DNA of 64,000 nt from a virus: positions 24,817-88,816 of the IMG/VR virus record IMGVR_UViG_3300027759_003827; one strand, 5' to 3'. Under the pieces are notes generated by a model that worked only from the letters and a program-made list of their open reading frames with translations, did not search any database and was not told the DNA's origin. This document shows, piece by piece, positions 1 through 8,121 of this stretch (its first letter is position 1; each line of letters begins with the position of its first letter). Position numbers and translations under genes: made by a program.

Positions 1-26
1 AACTCTGTTACTACATTGAAGTTCAT
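1..26 (-). CDS. start of the next downstream gene, cut by the window edge
   Basis: An ATG at 24-26 opens a minus-strand frame reading MNFNVVTE to the edge. It lies three bases after the stop of the oxygenase gene, the spacing usual for this operon, and follows an AT-rich leader. Eight residues are too few to name a product. Confidence 0.45.
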
Positions 27-29
27 AGC

Positions 30-935
30 TTATTTATTTTGTAAGTAAGTCTTTACGTTGTTCTCATCATTACACCACTTTATTGCATACTGTCCTTCTA
101 GAGGTCTAGAGAACATTGGATGATAATGCTTACTACATCCTTTAAAGAAGTAATGGTTTGCTTGAGTCAAACGTGTCTTAGTGAAATCAGTTACACCTTC
201 TACATTACAGCCCCCGTGTAGCATATTAGCTGCCCATATTAAGGCTTGTCCCTTTTTAAGCTTTACTGTATACTTTTCTGCTTTTTTAGCTTTTACCAAG
301 TCAATTAAGAATTGCTCATACTTTGCATAGTTTACAGCTTCTCCGTTTTCAATTTCATCTGGATGAGGTAAGTTTAAGTTATGGTACTCGTATAAAGGCC
401 ATTTATGACTTCCTGGTACGATACTTAATGATCCGTTTGTTTCATCTACATCTTCAAGAGCGACCCAAACCCCTACCATCCATAATGCAGGTACAGTATG
501 AAAGTGTATAATGTCACTGTGTAGAGGTTGATTGCTTCCTTTTATAAAGTTAATAGTCGAGAAGGGAAATGGTTCCTTGTCGTACAAGAAAGATAAAGTA
601 TCTAATACAGCTGGATTTACAGTAAGGTTTGCAATTGCATCACTCTTTCTCCAGTGTTCAAAAATTCTTCTACTATCAGAATAGGTAAAGTGGTCTGCAT
701 GGTACTTTGTAGAATCATCTCCAAGTGCTGTATACATGTCTTTTACAGTGTTATCTATTTCTTCATCTGTTAGCTTCGTATCGACGATAAGGTATCCTTT
801 TTCGTGGTACTGTACGCACATCTCTTTTTGTTCTGGTGTTAGAGTTGTATCCTTTTCTAAAATATCATAAAAGAAAGGAGACTCTATCCAAGGTATGTCT
901 AGAGCGTGCTTGTCAGTAAAGTAATTTGTACTCAT
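30..935 (-). CDS. phytanoyl-CoA dioxygenase (PhyH)-like Fe(II)/2OG oxygenase
   Basis: A 301-residue protein with the PhyH layout. An HxD iron pair sits in QPLHSDIIHFHT (near residue 140), and the distal iron histidine is in WAANMLHGG (near residue 240). The glycine-rich stretch ETNGSLSIVPGSHKW between them is typical of the family. Members use iron, oxygen and 2-oxoglutarate to hydroxylate small molecules or carrier-bound groups. Its place at the end of a glycan and acyl cluster suggests a sugar or acyl substrate, which is inference. The start follows the leader AAATAATAAACT with no Shine-Dalgarno. Fold assignment is firm; substrate unknown. Confidence 0.85.
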   Translation of the reverse strand: MSTNYFTDKHALDIPWIESPFFYDILEKDTTLTPEQKEMCVQYHEKGYLIVDTKLTDEEIDNTVKDMYTALGDDSTKYHADHFTYSDSRRIFEHWRKSDAIANLTVNPAVLDTLSFLYDKEPFPFSTINFIKGSNQPLHSDIIHFHTVPALWMVGVWVALEDVDETNGSLSIVPGSHKWPLYEYHNLNLPHPDEIENGEAVNYAKYEQFLIDLVKAKKAEKYTVKLKKGQALIWAANMLHGGCNVEGVTDFTKTRLTQANHYFFKGCSKHYHPMFSRPLEGQYAIKWCNDENNVKTYLQNK

Positions 936-958
936 AGTTTATTATTTAAAATTTTATA

Positions 959-1603
959 TTATAATCCGCCGTCTATTCTTAAATTAACACCGCATACATA
1001 TTCGTTATCTACTATATAGTTAACTGTGTTATAAAGCTCTTCAATGCTTCCCCATCTCTTCAAGCCTATTTTCTCTTTAGCCATTTCTTGATATTTCTCT
1101 TCTACTCTATGACACATTCCTCCATCCCAATATCCTAACTGAATACTGTTACAAGTTATGCCGTACTTTATATTTTCTTTGTTAGCGTTACTTATAAATC
1201 TATCTACAAATGCTTTTGTTGCACAGTAGATTGAATTCTTAGGTACGTTTAATTCAGAAAATACCGATGAGATAGATATAATCCTTCCGTACTTCTTCTC
1301 TATCATTTTAGGTAAGCATGTTGATACGATATTAATATTTCCTTTTATGTTAACATCAATCATATCATTAATTGACTTTTGATCCTCTTCGTTAATCTTA
1401 CTTAAGAAAACATCGTATTTTAAACCGCTCATGTTTAATACTATATCAAACTCATAATCGGTAAAAAAGCTTTTTAACTCTTCAAAAGAAGTTACATCTA
1501 CATTCTTACTTCCAAGAGCAGTAACTTGATACTTCTGCTCTAGAAAAGGAATTAGCTTTTGACCAACTCCTCCTGTTGCTCCAAATACTACTATCTTTTT
1601 CAT
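959..1603 (-). CDS. short-chain dehydrogenase/reductase (FabG-like)
   Basis: A 214-residue Rossmann oxidoreductase. The N-terminal GATGGVG is the dinucleotide-binding glycine motif, LNMSG corresponds to the NAG motif, SISS holds the catalytic serine (near residue 108), and YCATKAF is the YxxxK catalytic pair (near 121-125). The catalytic set is intact, so an active NAD(P)H-dependent ketone reductase or dehydrogenase is expected. It lies one base after a KAS III-like gene and close to a hexapeptide acyltransferase. That makes reduction of a beta-ketoacyl group a plausible role (inference). The family is broad and a sugar substrate is also possible. Confidence 0.88.
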   Translation of the reverse strand: MKKIVVFGATGGVGQKLIPFLEQKYQVTALGSKNVDVTSFEELKSFFTDYEFDIVLNMSGLKYDVFLSKINEEDQKSINDMIDVNIKGNINIVSTCLPKMIEKKYGRIISISSVFSELNVPKNSIYCATKAFVDRFISNANKENIKYGITCNSIQLGYWDGGMCHRVEEKYQEMAKEKIGLKRWGSIEELYNTVNYIVDNEYVCGVNLRIDGGL

Positions 1604-1604
1604 A

Positions 1605-2555
1605 TTATCTAATATACTTTAATAATGTAACTCCCCATACCCAACCTGATCCTACTGCTGGCATTATTAAAACGTCTCCGTTCTTTATTTTATCTTCCCT
1701 ATAAGCTTTATCTAAAGCCATTGGAATAGATGCACCAGCTGTATTAGCGAAGTTAGTCATATTAAAGATAACCTTTTCTAATGGGAAATCCAAAATTTCT
1801 GATGTTTTAAATAAAACTCTATGTCCAGGTTGATGAGGTATCATCAAATCTATATCTTCGTTCGTTAAACTATGATTGTCCATCATTCTCTTAATGGAAT
1901 CCGGCAGTACTTTAGTAGCGAACTCATATACTGCACCTGCATTCATATTAAAATTCTCCCCGTGATAACAGGTAAATGAATCGCTAGGAGCAGTTTCGGT
2001 TCCAGTTCCGTCTCCGTATATTTCTGTATCAACCCAAGCGCCTTCTATTTTAGATAAGATAACTGCACCTGCACCGTCTCCAAAGAAAACACAGCTTCTA
2101 TTACTCCAATCTGTATTCTTAGAGTAAGCATCTGCTCCAATCAATAAAACATTTTTATATTGTCCTGTACTTACTAGGTTAGTTGCTAGTTGCATACCGT
2201 AAACAAATCCTCCACATACTGCATTTATATCAAAAGCCGGTCTTTTTAAATCTAGTTTACCGGCAGTTATACAGGCAGTAGAAGGAGCTATTCTATCTGG
2301 ACTAGATGTTGCTACTATAATTAGATCGATATCTTCTTTATCAAGCCCTGCATCTGCAATTGCATTTAAAGCTGCTTGATAGGCTAAATCAGAAGGTAGT
2401 TCGTCTGTAACAATACGTCTTTTATTTATACCTAAGTTCTTAGAAATCCATTCAGAGGTTGTACCTACGTTAAGGTCTTCTATATTCTTATTAGGAATCT
2501 CTTGCATTGGAACATAAGAACCAATTCCTTTTATACCTACGTTATCTAGTTTCAT
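1605..2555 (-). CDS. 3-oxoacyl-ACP synthase III (KAS III/FabH-like)
   Basis: A 316-residue thiolase-fold condensing enzyme of normal FabH length. The active-site cysteine is in DINAVCGGFVYG (near residue 113), the histidine in IPHQPGHRV (near 232) and the asparagine in NFANTAGAS (near 262), so the Cys-His-Asn triad is complete. KAS III enzymes condense an acyl-CoA with malonyl-ACP. It is flanked by an SDR and, three bases upstream, a hexapeptide acyltransferase. This could be a three-step route making and attaching a short hydroxyacyl group to a sugar (inference). Fatty-acid or quinolone chemistry cannot be excluded. Confidence 0.9.
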   Translation of the reverse strand: MKLDNVGIKGIGSYVPMQEIPNKNIEDLNVGTTSEWISKNLGINKRRIVTDELPSDLAYQAALNAIADAGLDKEDIDLIIVATSSPDRIAPSTACITAGKLDLKRPAFDINAVCGGFVYGMQLATNLVSTGQYKNVLLIGADAYSKNTDWSNRSCVFFGDGAGAVILSKIEGAWVDTEIYGDGTGTETAPSDSFTCYHGENFNMNAGAVYEFATKVLPDSIKRMMDNHSLTNEDIDLMIPHQPGHRVLFKTSEILDFPLEKVIFNMTNFANTAGASIPMALDKAYREDKIKNGDVLIMPAVGSGWVWGVTLLKYIR

Positions 2556-2558
2556 AGC

Positions 2559-3104
2559 TTATTTAATTTCAATGTTATAGCCTAATGCTTTTGCATACTC
2601 TGCAATTTTATCCTTTCTTCTACTCTTTAAAGGCTTAGCAGGACTTCCTATATAAACTGTCCAAGGTTCTATATTCTTATTAACAAAAGAATTAGCGCCT
2701 ATTACAGCTCCTTGTCCTATTGTTACACCTGGACTAATTACTACATTAGTTCCTATAGTAACAAACTCTTCAATAACTATAGGCTCCATTATAACTTCAT
2801 CTCTATATTCATCCGGTACCATTGGATTTGCTAATCCTTCTCCCATATGCTTCTCTGATGCACAAATTATTCTACACCCAGCTGCTATACCGCTAAAGTG
2901 TCCTACAGTTAGGGAAGTTTTTGGTCCTCCAATAATAGTAACATAGGGTCCTATATGAACATAATCGCCAATCGTTAAAGCAGTCGTACAGTAGAACCCG
3001 CTATCAATTGCACAGTTACTTCCTATCTCAACTAGCTGAGGTCTTTTTATCTCTACGTTAGGACTAACAAAGACATTTGTTCCTATACCTTTAATATTAT
3101 GCAT
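2559..3104 (-). CDS. left-handed beta-helix (hexapeptide-repeat) acyltransferase
   Basis: 181 residues from the chosen start. Imperfect hexapeptide repeats run through most of the chain, for example IGDYVHIGPYVTI, IEEFVTIGTNVVIS and IGQGAVIGANSFV. The end IGSPAKPLKSRR is typical of sugar O- or N-acyltransferases (WbbJ/NeuD/PglD type). The frame opens further up at 3137, but that would overlap the FkbM gene by 29 bases. The ATG at 3104 has the leader AAAGAATAATAAA and gives the usual few-base spacing. The likely job is acylation of a nucleotide sugar or glycan using an acyl donor, perhaps from the adjacent KAS III gene. Confidence 0.85.
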   Translation of the reverse strand: MHNIKGIGTNVFVSPNVEIKRPQLVEIGSNCAIDSGFYCTTALTIGDYVHIGPYVTIIGGPKTSLTVGHFSGIAAGCRIICASEKHMGEGLANPMVPDEYRDEVIMEPIVIEEFVTIGTNVVISPGVTIGQGAVIGANSFVNKNIEPWTVYIGSPAKPLKSRRKDKIAEYAKALGYNIEIK

Positions 3105-3108
3105 TTTA

Positions 3109-3726
3109 TTATTCTTTTGTCCAAGCCTCCCATACAAACGGATAGCTGTATTTTAATTTAAATCCTCTTACTTTTAATCCTTCATGAATAACTTCTTTTC
3201 TTTCTCTATCATTTTCAATTCCTAAATGAAACTGAACCTGTAGAGTTTTAATTCTATCTATAATTCCAGTTTCTAACATATTTTCTAAAATAGGATACTC
3301 ATCTCCTTCTATATTCATCTGTAAGAGGTTTACTTCTTTAATATCCCATTCATTTAATATACGATTTAAAGTTCTAAATTCAACCTCTACCGGTATACTA
3401 CTTTCTGCATTAGAAGAAGATCCATCATCGCTAAGGTATATTATTCCTTTTTTATCTTCTACTCCAACTCCTACGTTTAATAAATGTATACTACTTCGGT
3501 CTTTAAACTTATCAACCATTTGATTATAGAACTTTTCTATAGGTTCTATAGCATATACGTTACATTGAAACTTACTGTGTATTTGAGTAGCCCAAACTCC
3601 AGTAAAGCCTCCTAACTCTACGACAGTAGAATTTGTACTTAAGTTATGGTTCAGGATATGAGTATAATCTCCCTCATGATCTCTCCACAAAGCGAGATGA
3701 TAGTTATCTAAAGTTAATTCAGGCAT
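3109..3726 (-). CDS. FkbM-family methyltransferase
   Basis: A 205-residue class I SAM methyltransferase. VVELGGFTGVWATQ (near residue 35) is the SAM-binding motif I. NVYAIEPIEKFYNQM is the acidic motif after strand 2. LLQMNIEGDEYPIL matches the FkbM signature around an (I/V)EG(D/A)E core. FkbM enzymes O-methylate sugars and related small molecules and are common in phage and bacterial glycan loci. The gene overlaps the cupin gene by 8 bases and sits within the glycosyltransferase run, so a sugar acceptor is likely. Family is confident; substrate unknown. Confidence 0.85.
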   Translation of the reverse strand: MPELTLDNYHLALWRDHEGDYTHILNHNLSTNSTVVELGGFTGVWATQIHSKFQCNVYAIEPIEKFYNQMVDKFKDRSSIHLLNVGVGVEDKKGIIYLSDDGSSSNAESSIPVEVEFRTLNRILNEWDIKEVNLLQMNIEGDEYPILENMLETGIIDRIKTLQVQFHLGIENDRERKEVIHEGLKVRGFKLKYSYPFVWEAWTKE

Positions 3727-4135
3727 CTAAAAAAGTTTTATCAAGAGCTTGTCCTTCGTAAGGTCCAGTCTTATATTCATATACTAAGGTATTATCTTCT
3801 AGGATAAGGTAATTATGTCCTCCTTGTAGAGTAAAGCTAGCATCTCCTACTTCTAGTACTGGAGTTGCAAGGATAGTATTATCTAAGTCGTAGAAAGTAC
3901 ATTGAACTTTACCTTGAACTACTATCCAGCTCTCTTGAGCTATAACTAATCTATCTCTCTGCTTCCAAATATGCCTATGAGGTCTAAATGTTTTACCCTC
4001 TTCCATATTAAGAATAGAGCATTGAATAAAGTTCTCTTCAGATACTACATCCTGTCTTCCAGGTAGCATATCTTCTTTTCTTACAACGATATGTAATAAA
4101 GTTTCTGGTTCAATCTTTGAGTATATTTTCTCCAT
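3719..4135 (-). CDS. cupin-fold protein (WbuC-like)
   Basis: A 138-residue single-domain cupin candidate. FRPHRHIWKQRDRL carries the histidine pair expected in cupin motif 1. QESWIVVQGKVQCTFYD and the following GDASFTLQGGHNY resemble the strands and second motif. WbuC-type cupins occur in O-antigen loci, where their exact reaction is poorly defined. Its position between a FkbM methyltransferase and a GT11 enzyme supports a role in glycan assembly. It ends in TGA and overlaps the next gene's start by 8 bases. Confidence 0.7.
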   Translation of the reverse strand: MEKIYSKIEPETLLHIVVRKEDMLPGRQDVVSEENFIQCSILNMEEGKTFRPHRHIWKQRDRLVIAQESWIVVQGKVQCTFYDLDNTILATPVLEVGDASFTLQGGHNYLILEDNTLVYEYKTGPYEGQALDKTFLDA

Positions 4136-4136
4136 A

Positions 4137-4967
4137 TTATATTTTTATCCAATTATTAGGTATTAAATCTTCTGTATTTAAATGAGCATAAACCGGACCA
4201 AACCAAGTTGCAGGTGCAACTACTTTCTTGTTGGGGTTAGCGTTTAAATAAGCAGCCCACCAACTAAAAGAGCTATTAGCGATAATACTATCTCCGCATA
4301 GACTCATTATATAGAAATCCATCCAATCTACCCCGGAAGTATAGAAATGCTTATTAGGTATAAAGTCTAAGAGCTTTTTACTTTCTTCTAAATCATCACT
4401 GAAGACAAGGTAAGTTCTATTTTCTCCAATTTCTTTTACAGCTTGTTCATAAAACTCTCTAGTAATTAATGGATGATGATCTGGAAACTGAGTGTAATCT
4501 CCTCTACGTACGTGTAAGAAAGCTAAGTCACTTACATTAGGAATAAATTCTCGTATTTGAGCTTCTATTTCGTCTGTAGCTTTAAAAAGGTCTACTATCT
4601 TATCCTTATGTTTCTCAAAATACTTTTCACTTTGAAACTGTCCGTCTAATAATAAACTAGTTCCTGGAGTATATGGAATAGGGCTATAATTAAAGCTAGG
4701 CTCTGTATGGGTAGTATAAGGAGTTGGAAGTTTATCTATAAACTGAACATTTCTTAAAATATTACTGTAGTATACTCTGTAGTCAACATATCCTTGAGTA
4801 GCTGGCCTCCCTAAGCTTCCAGGTATGTAATGTATATCGCTAGGTCTAATAAACTCATTAGAGAAAATATAATCAACATTATTATCCCATGCAGCACTAA
4901 TTGATGCTGCTAGTTTAAACATAACATTACCTATTCCTCCTCTATGATTTGTGCTTATGTAATTCAT
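4137..4967 (-). CDS. glycosyltransferase family 11 (alpha-1,2-fucosyltransferase-like)
   Basis: A 276-residue GT11 protein. GGIGNVMFKLAASISAAW near the N-terminus matches the family's GGLGNQMFQYA start. LDGQFQSEKYF matches the LxGYFQSxKYF block, FLHVRRGDY is the HxRRGDY donor-binding motif (near residue 152), and NSSFSWWAAYLN is the NSSFSWW motif (near 232). All four hallmark blocks are present, so transfer of a fucosyl-type residue from a GDP-sugar is likely. It overlaps the GT2 gene upstream by four bases (ATGA). No GDP-fucose synthesis gene is visible here, so the donor would come from the host or elsewhere on the genome. Confidence 0.9.
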   Translation of the reverse strand: MNYISTNHRGGIGNVMFKLAASISAAWDNNVDYIFSNEFIRPSDIHYIPGSLGRPATQGYVDYRVYYSNILRNVQFIDKLPTPYTTHTEPSFNYSPIPYTPGTSLLLDGQFQSEKYFEKHKDKIVDLFKATDEIEAQIREFIPNVSDLAFLHVRRGDYTQFPDHHPLITREFYEQAVKEIGENRTYLVFSDDLEESKKLLDFIPNKHFYTSGVDWMDFYIMSLCGDSIIANSSFSWWAAYLNANPNKKVVAPATWFGPVYAHLNTEDLIPNNWIKI

Positions 4968-5716
4968 AATCTTTGCAAAGGTTTTAAATTTCTAATAAGG
5001 CTTTCGACTCTCTTCTGCTCCTCTAATCTAGATTTACTTTCTGATCCAGAATCATCTCCTGAATTATAAACGTATACTGGTTGATCAAATCTAATAATTC
5101 TATCTTTACCAGCCATTTCAACCATCGGCATACACATAGCAAAGTCTGCTGTAATATTCCAATACTTACCTGTCTCCGGATTAATTAAATACTCTTGAGG
5201 TACTTTATCAAATAACCATGCTTTATAAGTCTTTAAATGACTATAGGCAAAGGGACTCTGTCTTATATTATTATCATCAGGTAAGTGCATATGAAAATGA
5301 CCTCCTACTTTACCTGAAGGATACTCTATGTAATGTCCGTAAGTCATCCACACATTAGGATCTTGATAAGCTTCATTTAGATAATCGAAGACGAAAGGAT
5401 GTAATAGCCAATCATCTGCATCTACTTCTACTATAATATCGTCTGGATTTACTAGATTACGTTCTTTAAGTTTATTGTAGCAATACATAAAATTGCTTAT
5501 TTGACTATCTTTATCCTCGTTAGTTATGATATGAAACCTTTCATCTTGTGAAATACTTCTATATAACTCCCAAATAGTTTTATCTTGTGATACATCATAT
5601 GCATAAGCTGCAAGAAAGTTTTTATAGGATTGTTGCTTAATACTATTAACATTAAAGCCAACCCACTTCTCTTTGTTATAAACTGTCGATATAAGTATAA
5701 ACCTATTCTGTATCAT
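4964..5716 (-). CDS. glycosyltransferase family 2
   Basis: A 250-residue GT-A fold enzyme. The N-terminal LISTVYNKEKWVG is the usual GT2 opening, and VEVDADDWLLHP (near residue 99) carries the DxD-type metal and nucleotide-sugar motif. The later WNITADFAMCMPMVEMAG fits the acceptor side. It overlaps both neighbours by a few bases in a run of glycan genes. Donor and acceptor cannot be told from sequence. It may build the chain that the GT11 enzyme caps. Confidence 0.85.
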   Translation of the reverse strand: MIQNRFILISTVYNKEKWVGFNVNSIKQQSYKNFLAAYAYDVSQDKTIWELYRSISQDERFHIITNEDKDSQISNFMYCYNKLKERNLVNPDDIIVEVDADDWLLHPFVFDYLNEAYQDPNVWMTYGHYIEYPSGKVGGHFHMHLPDDNNIRQSPFAYSHLKTYKAWLFDKVPQEYLINPETGKYWNITADFAMCMPMVEMAGKDRIIRFDQPVYVYNSGDDSGSESKSRLEEQKRVESLIRNLKPLQRL

Positions 5717-6689
5717 TTAATTTTATTTTCATTTGTGACTTCCAAACCTCTAAGTCGTAATACTTTCTATAATTTGCTTTTGCTTGTCTACTGCAATGCT
5801 TATAAAAGTCTTCATCTTCTATAAGTTTCTTTGCAAGGTCTCTTGCAACCATAACGTCTTGTATCTCTACAGCTAGATCTGGTTGACAATAAGCTTGAGT
5901 ATCTACTGCGGCGTTTCCTATACAAGGTATGCCTAAGTAAGAACAGTTTAAGCTAAAGGTACCCGCTGCTACAGTAGGCATTAAATGTACTGCGTATTTA
6001 AAAGTGCTTAATTGCTTTATCCAATCAGTCCACATTACTCTAGGGAGGTGCTGTACTATCTGCTCTTCGCCCTCTCTTATAGCATGAGAAGTCTGTCCCC
6101 AAGTAGGAACTTTAAACTCTTGAGCTACCAAATAACTTTCAAAACCTCCGTACCATCTAGCAAAGTTACCTCCTATAATAGCCTTCTCTTCAGGCTTCCA
6201 TTCTATAGCTTTAATAGAATCTTCTATCATTAAAGAAGGAATAAGCATTATAGTTTTAGTTGGAAATAAACCAGCATAGTAATTTAAATCAGAGTGGTTA
6301 TGTGCAAAGATAGCATCTACTTTTGCAAGCATGTTATAAAAGTTTATCTGATCTGCTAATTCATAATCATTCCACCACCAGTGAGGTCCTTCTTGTACGT
6401 AGTAAATTTTCTTATTATTTTTCTTTAGTATCTCTATTAGATTCGAATTAAGTAATCCGCTTACTGGATTCTCTCCGTTAATTAGTCTTGAACCTTCAGC
6501 GCTTAAAAAGGTCTTACCTTTAGGAAAGATAATAAAAACGTGATCGTAATCTTGAACTTCTGCATAATGGTGAAGGTGCCTATGATCGGCATTAAGAGCA
6601 TGCATCCAAGCAAACTCTGTTCTCATATTAGAATGATTAGCAGGAACTTTGCCTTCAAACCCCATCTCTGTTAAAAAAGCTATTTTCAT
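5703..6689 (-). CDS. glycosyltransferase-like protein, GT-B type
   Basis: A 328-residue protein with a two-lobed look. The N-terminal half contains KIAFLTEMGFEG and YYVQEGPHWWWND. The C-terminal half holds IIGGNFARWYGG and LMPTVAAGTFSLNCSYLGIPCIGN, which resembles the donor-binding lobe of GT4-type enzymes, followed by a terminal helix region. The E-x7-E motif is not clear, so the assignment is to the superfamily only. It overlaps both GT2 neighbours and probably acts on the same glycan. Confidence 0.7.
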   Translation of the reverse strand: MKIAFLTEMGFEGKVPANHSNMRTEFAWMHALNADHRHLHHYAEVQDYDHVFIIFPKGKTFLSAEGSRLINGENPVSGLLNSNLIEILKKNNKKIYYVQEGPHWWWNDYELADQINFYNMLAKVDAIFAHNHSDLNYYAGLFPTKTIMLIPSLMIEDSIKAIEWKPEEKAIIGGNFARWYGGFESYLVAQEFKVPTWGQTSHAIREGEEQIVQHLPRVMWTDWIKQLSTFKYAVHLMPTVAAGTFSLNCSYLGIPCIGNAAVDTQAYCQPDLAVEIQDVMVARDLAKKLIEDEDFYKHCSRQAKANYRKYYDLEVWKSQMKIKLNDTE

Positions 6690-7303
6690 AATGCGCTATA
6701 AAAATTATTTTGTCTCTCTTGTCTTTCTATTCCTTTTGGATGATACAGGCAATAAGCTTCTTCAGCAGGTAACATTACATAATTATTATGTCCTGTAAGT
6801 ACTTCGTGAACCTTACTTGCCCAGTTTATCTTAGGGGAATTTTGAAGGATTCTAGTCTGATAATCAGGAAAGTTAACCCATCCTTTTTCATCAACTCTCC
6901 ATTGCCATTTGTTAATATGCTCTTGAGTTAACCCTTCTACTGTATTGATTCTAGGAACTAGAAGCAAATCTACTGTAGGATTAGATTGCAAGATAGCTGG
7001 AAGATTCTTTATAAGATTCTCACTTAGATATTCATCAGCATCTATTTGAAATATCCAAGCTCCGGTACAATGCTTCTTTAAATTATTCTTAAAAGCAGCA
7101 AAGTTTCCTTTTAGTGGAAACTCTATCACGTGAATAAAAGCTGAGTATTTATCTAAAACTCTATATACTTCAGGGGATGTATTGCCTTGATCACATTGCA
7201 CTACTACTTCCATATCGGAAGTTTGGTAAAACAGTAACTGAGCTAATAACCTGTCTAGTTCTTTATCTTCATTACATACAGGAATTGCGTAACTTATTCT
7301 CAT
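6686..7303 (-). CDS. glycosyltransferase family 2, short
   Basis: A 205-residue GT2 protein. ISYAIPVCNEDKELDRLL opens the fold, FQIDADEYL (near residue 90) is the DxD motif, and WRVDEKGWVNFPDYQTRIL plus ASKVHEVLTG matches the WaaE/KdtX-like GT2 subgroup in which the acceptor region contains KVHE. Such enzymes add single sugars to surface glycans. It overlaps the downstream glycosyltransferase by four bases. Substrates are unknown. Confidence 0.85.
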   Translation of the reverse strand: MRISYAIPVCNEDKELDRLLAQLLFYQTSDMEVVVQCDQGNTSPEVYRVLDKYSAFIHVIEFPLKGNFAAFKNNLKKHCTGAWIFQIDADEYLSENLIKNLPAILQSNPTVDLLLVPRINTVEGLTQEHINKWQWRVDEKGWVNFPDYQTRILQNSPKINWASKVHEVLTGHNNYVMLPAEEAYCLYHPKGIERQERQNNFYSAL

Positions 7304-7312
7304 AGTTTGCTT

Positions 7313-7762
7313 TTAAAATAATCCGATATAGTCGCAAGCTTCTATAAAATCTTCTCCAAAGTTCTGTAAAGACTTAGCATCCGATTTATAGGTTAAGCCT
7401 TTGTACTTAGGCTCTTTTTTTTCTTCTTCTGTTAACTCTACTACTTTAATAGCAGACCATTTAATATCTTCTGCTGATGTTCCGTTTAAGAAGACTGTAC
7501 CTCTATCTGGTAAGTTAATACTAATAGGATACCATACTCTACTTTCTTGATCTACGTACTTAACGTCTTTATAGAGTTCAGGTAAAGTTTCTTCGAATGC
7601 AGTAAAGTCAAACTCCCCTTCTTTCATTAAATCGTTAGTTTGAAATCCACACCCCCAACAGAAGTAATTATTCTTTGTCTCGTTAATAGGAGTTTTATAG
7701 CATCCATCACAGCCGCACTTAGGGCATATAATCATTTCGTCGTTAGTCATTAGTTTTATCAT
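7313..7762 (-). CDS. zinc-ribbon protein, function unknown
   Basis: 149 residues. Two CxxC pairs, CPKCGCDGC (near residue 13) and CWGCGF (near 35), form a classic zinc ribbon at the N-terminus. The rest is acidic with no recognised domain. Three in-frame ATGs are possible. The first overlaps the upstream gene by 20 bases, while the one at 7750 overlaps by 8 and is equally well placed. Zinc ribbons of this kind often bind nucleic acid or a protein partner. I cannot assign a role. Confidence 0.7.
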   Translation of the reverse strand: MIKLMTNDEMIICPKCGCDGCYKTPINETKNNYFCWGCGFQTNDLMKEGEFDFTAFEETLPELYKDVKYVDQESRVWYPISINLPDRGTVFLNGTSAEDIKWSAIKVVELTEEEKKEPKYKGLTYKSDAKSLQNFGEDFIEACDYIGLF

Positions 7763-8120
7763 TTAAGTCTGCAAAATAAGTTGCATACCAATTAGGTGCT
7801 CCGTTAGTCGTATAGGTTGTTCCTACACCTAAACCGCTACCAGTTGTGAATGTAATAGAAGTAGTTCCTGGTGTTGTTGTTATTCTAGTACCCGTAGGTG
7901 TTTCAGGACCTCTTGTTTCATATGGATTAATTCCTGTCCAATTTGGATAAACTGTTCTAAATGTATTAGGATCTGTCATTACTCCGCCCATTGGAACTGT
8001 GTTATCATCTACTTCAGCTAGCTTATCCTTCATTAGATCCCATTGCTTAGGAGTAATATTAAAATCATGCACTCCTTCAGTAAATCCTTTTAACCATATT
8101 ATAAATTCCTTACTAGTCAT
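7743..8120 (-). CDS. hypothetical protein with Thr/Gly-rich tail
   Basis: 125 residues. The first third (SKEFIIWLKGFTEGVHDFNITPKQW) resembles a short helical motif common in phage proteins. The second half is rich in Thr, Gly and Pro and low in complexity. No signal peptide or catalytic motif is visible. It lies between a GT4 gene and a zinc-ribbon gene with one-base spacing upstream, so it is co-transcribed with the glycan block. Function unknown. Confidence 0.6.
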   Translation of the reverse strand: MTSKEFIIWLKGFTEGVHDFNITPKQWDLMKDKLAEVDDNTVPMGGVMTDPNTFRTVYPNWTGINPYETRGPETPTGTRITTTPGTTSITFTTGSGLGVGTTYTTNGAPNWYATYFADLNDKTND

Positions 8121-8121
8121 A

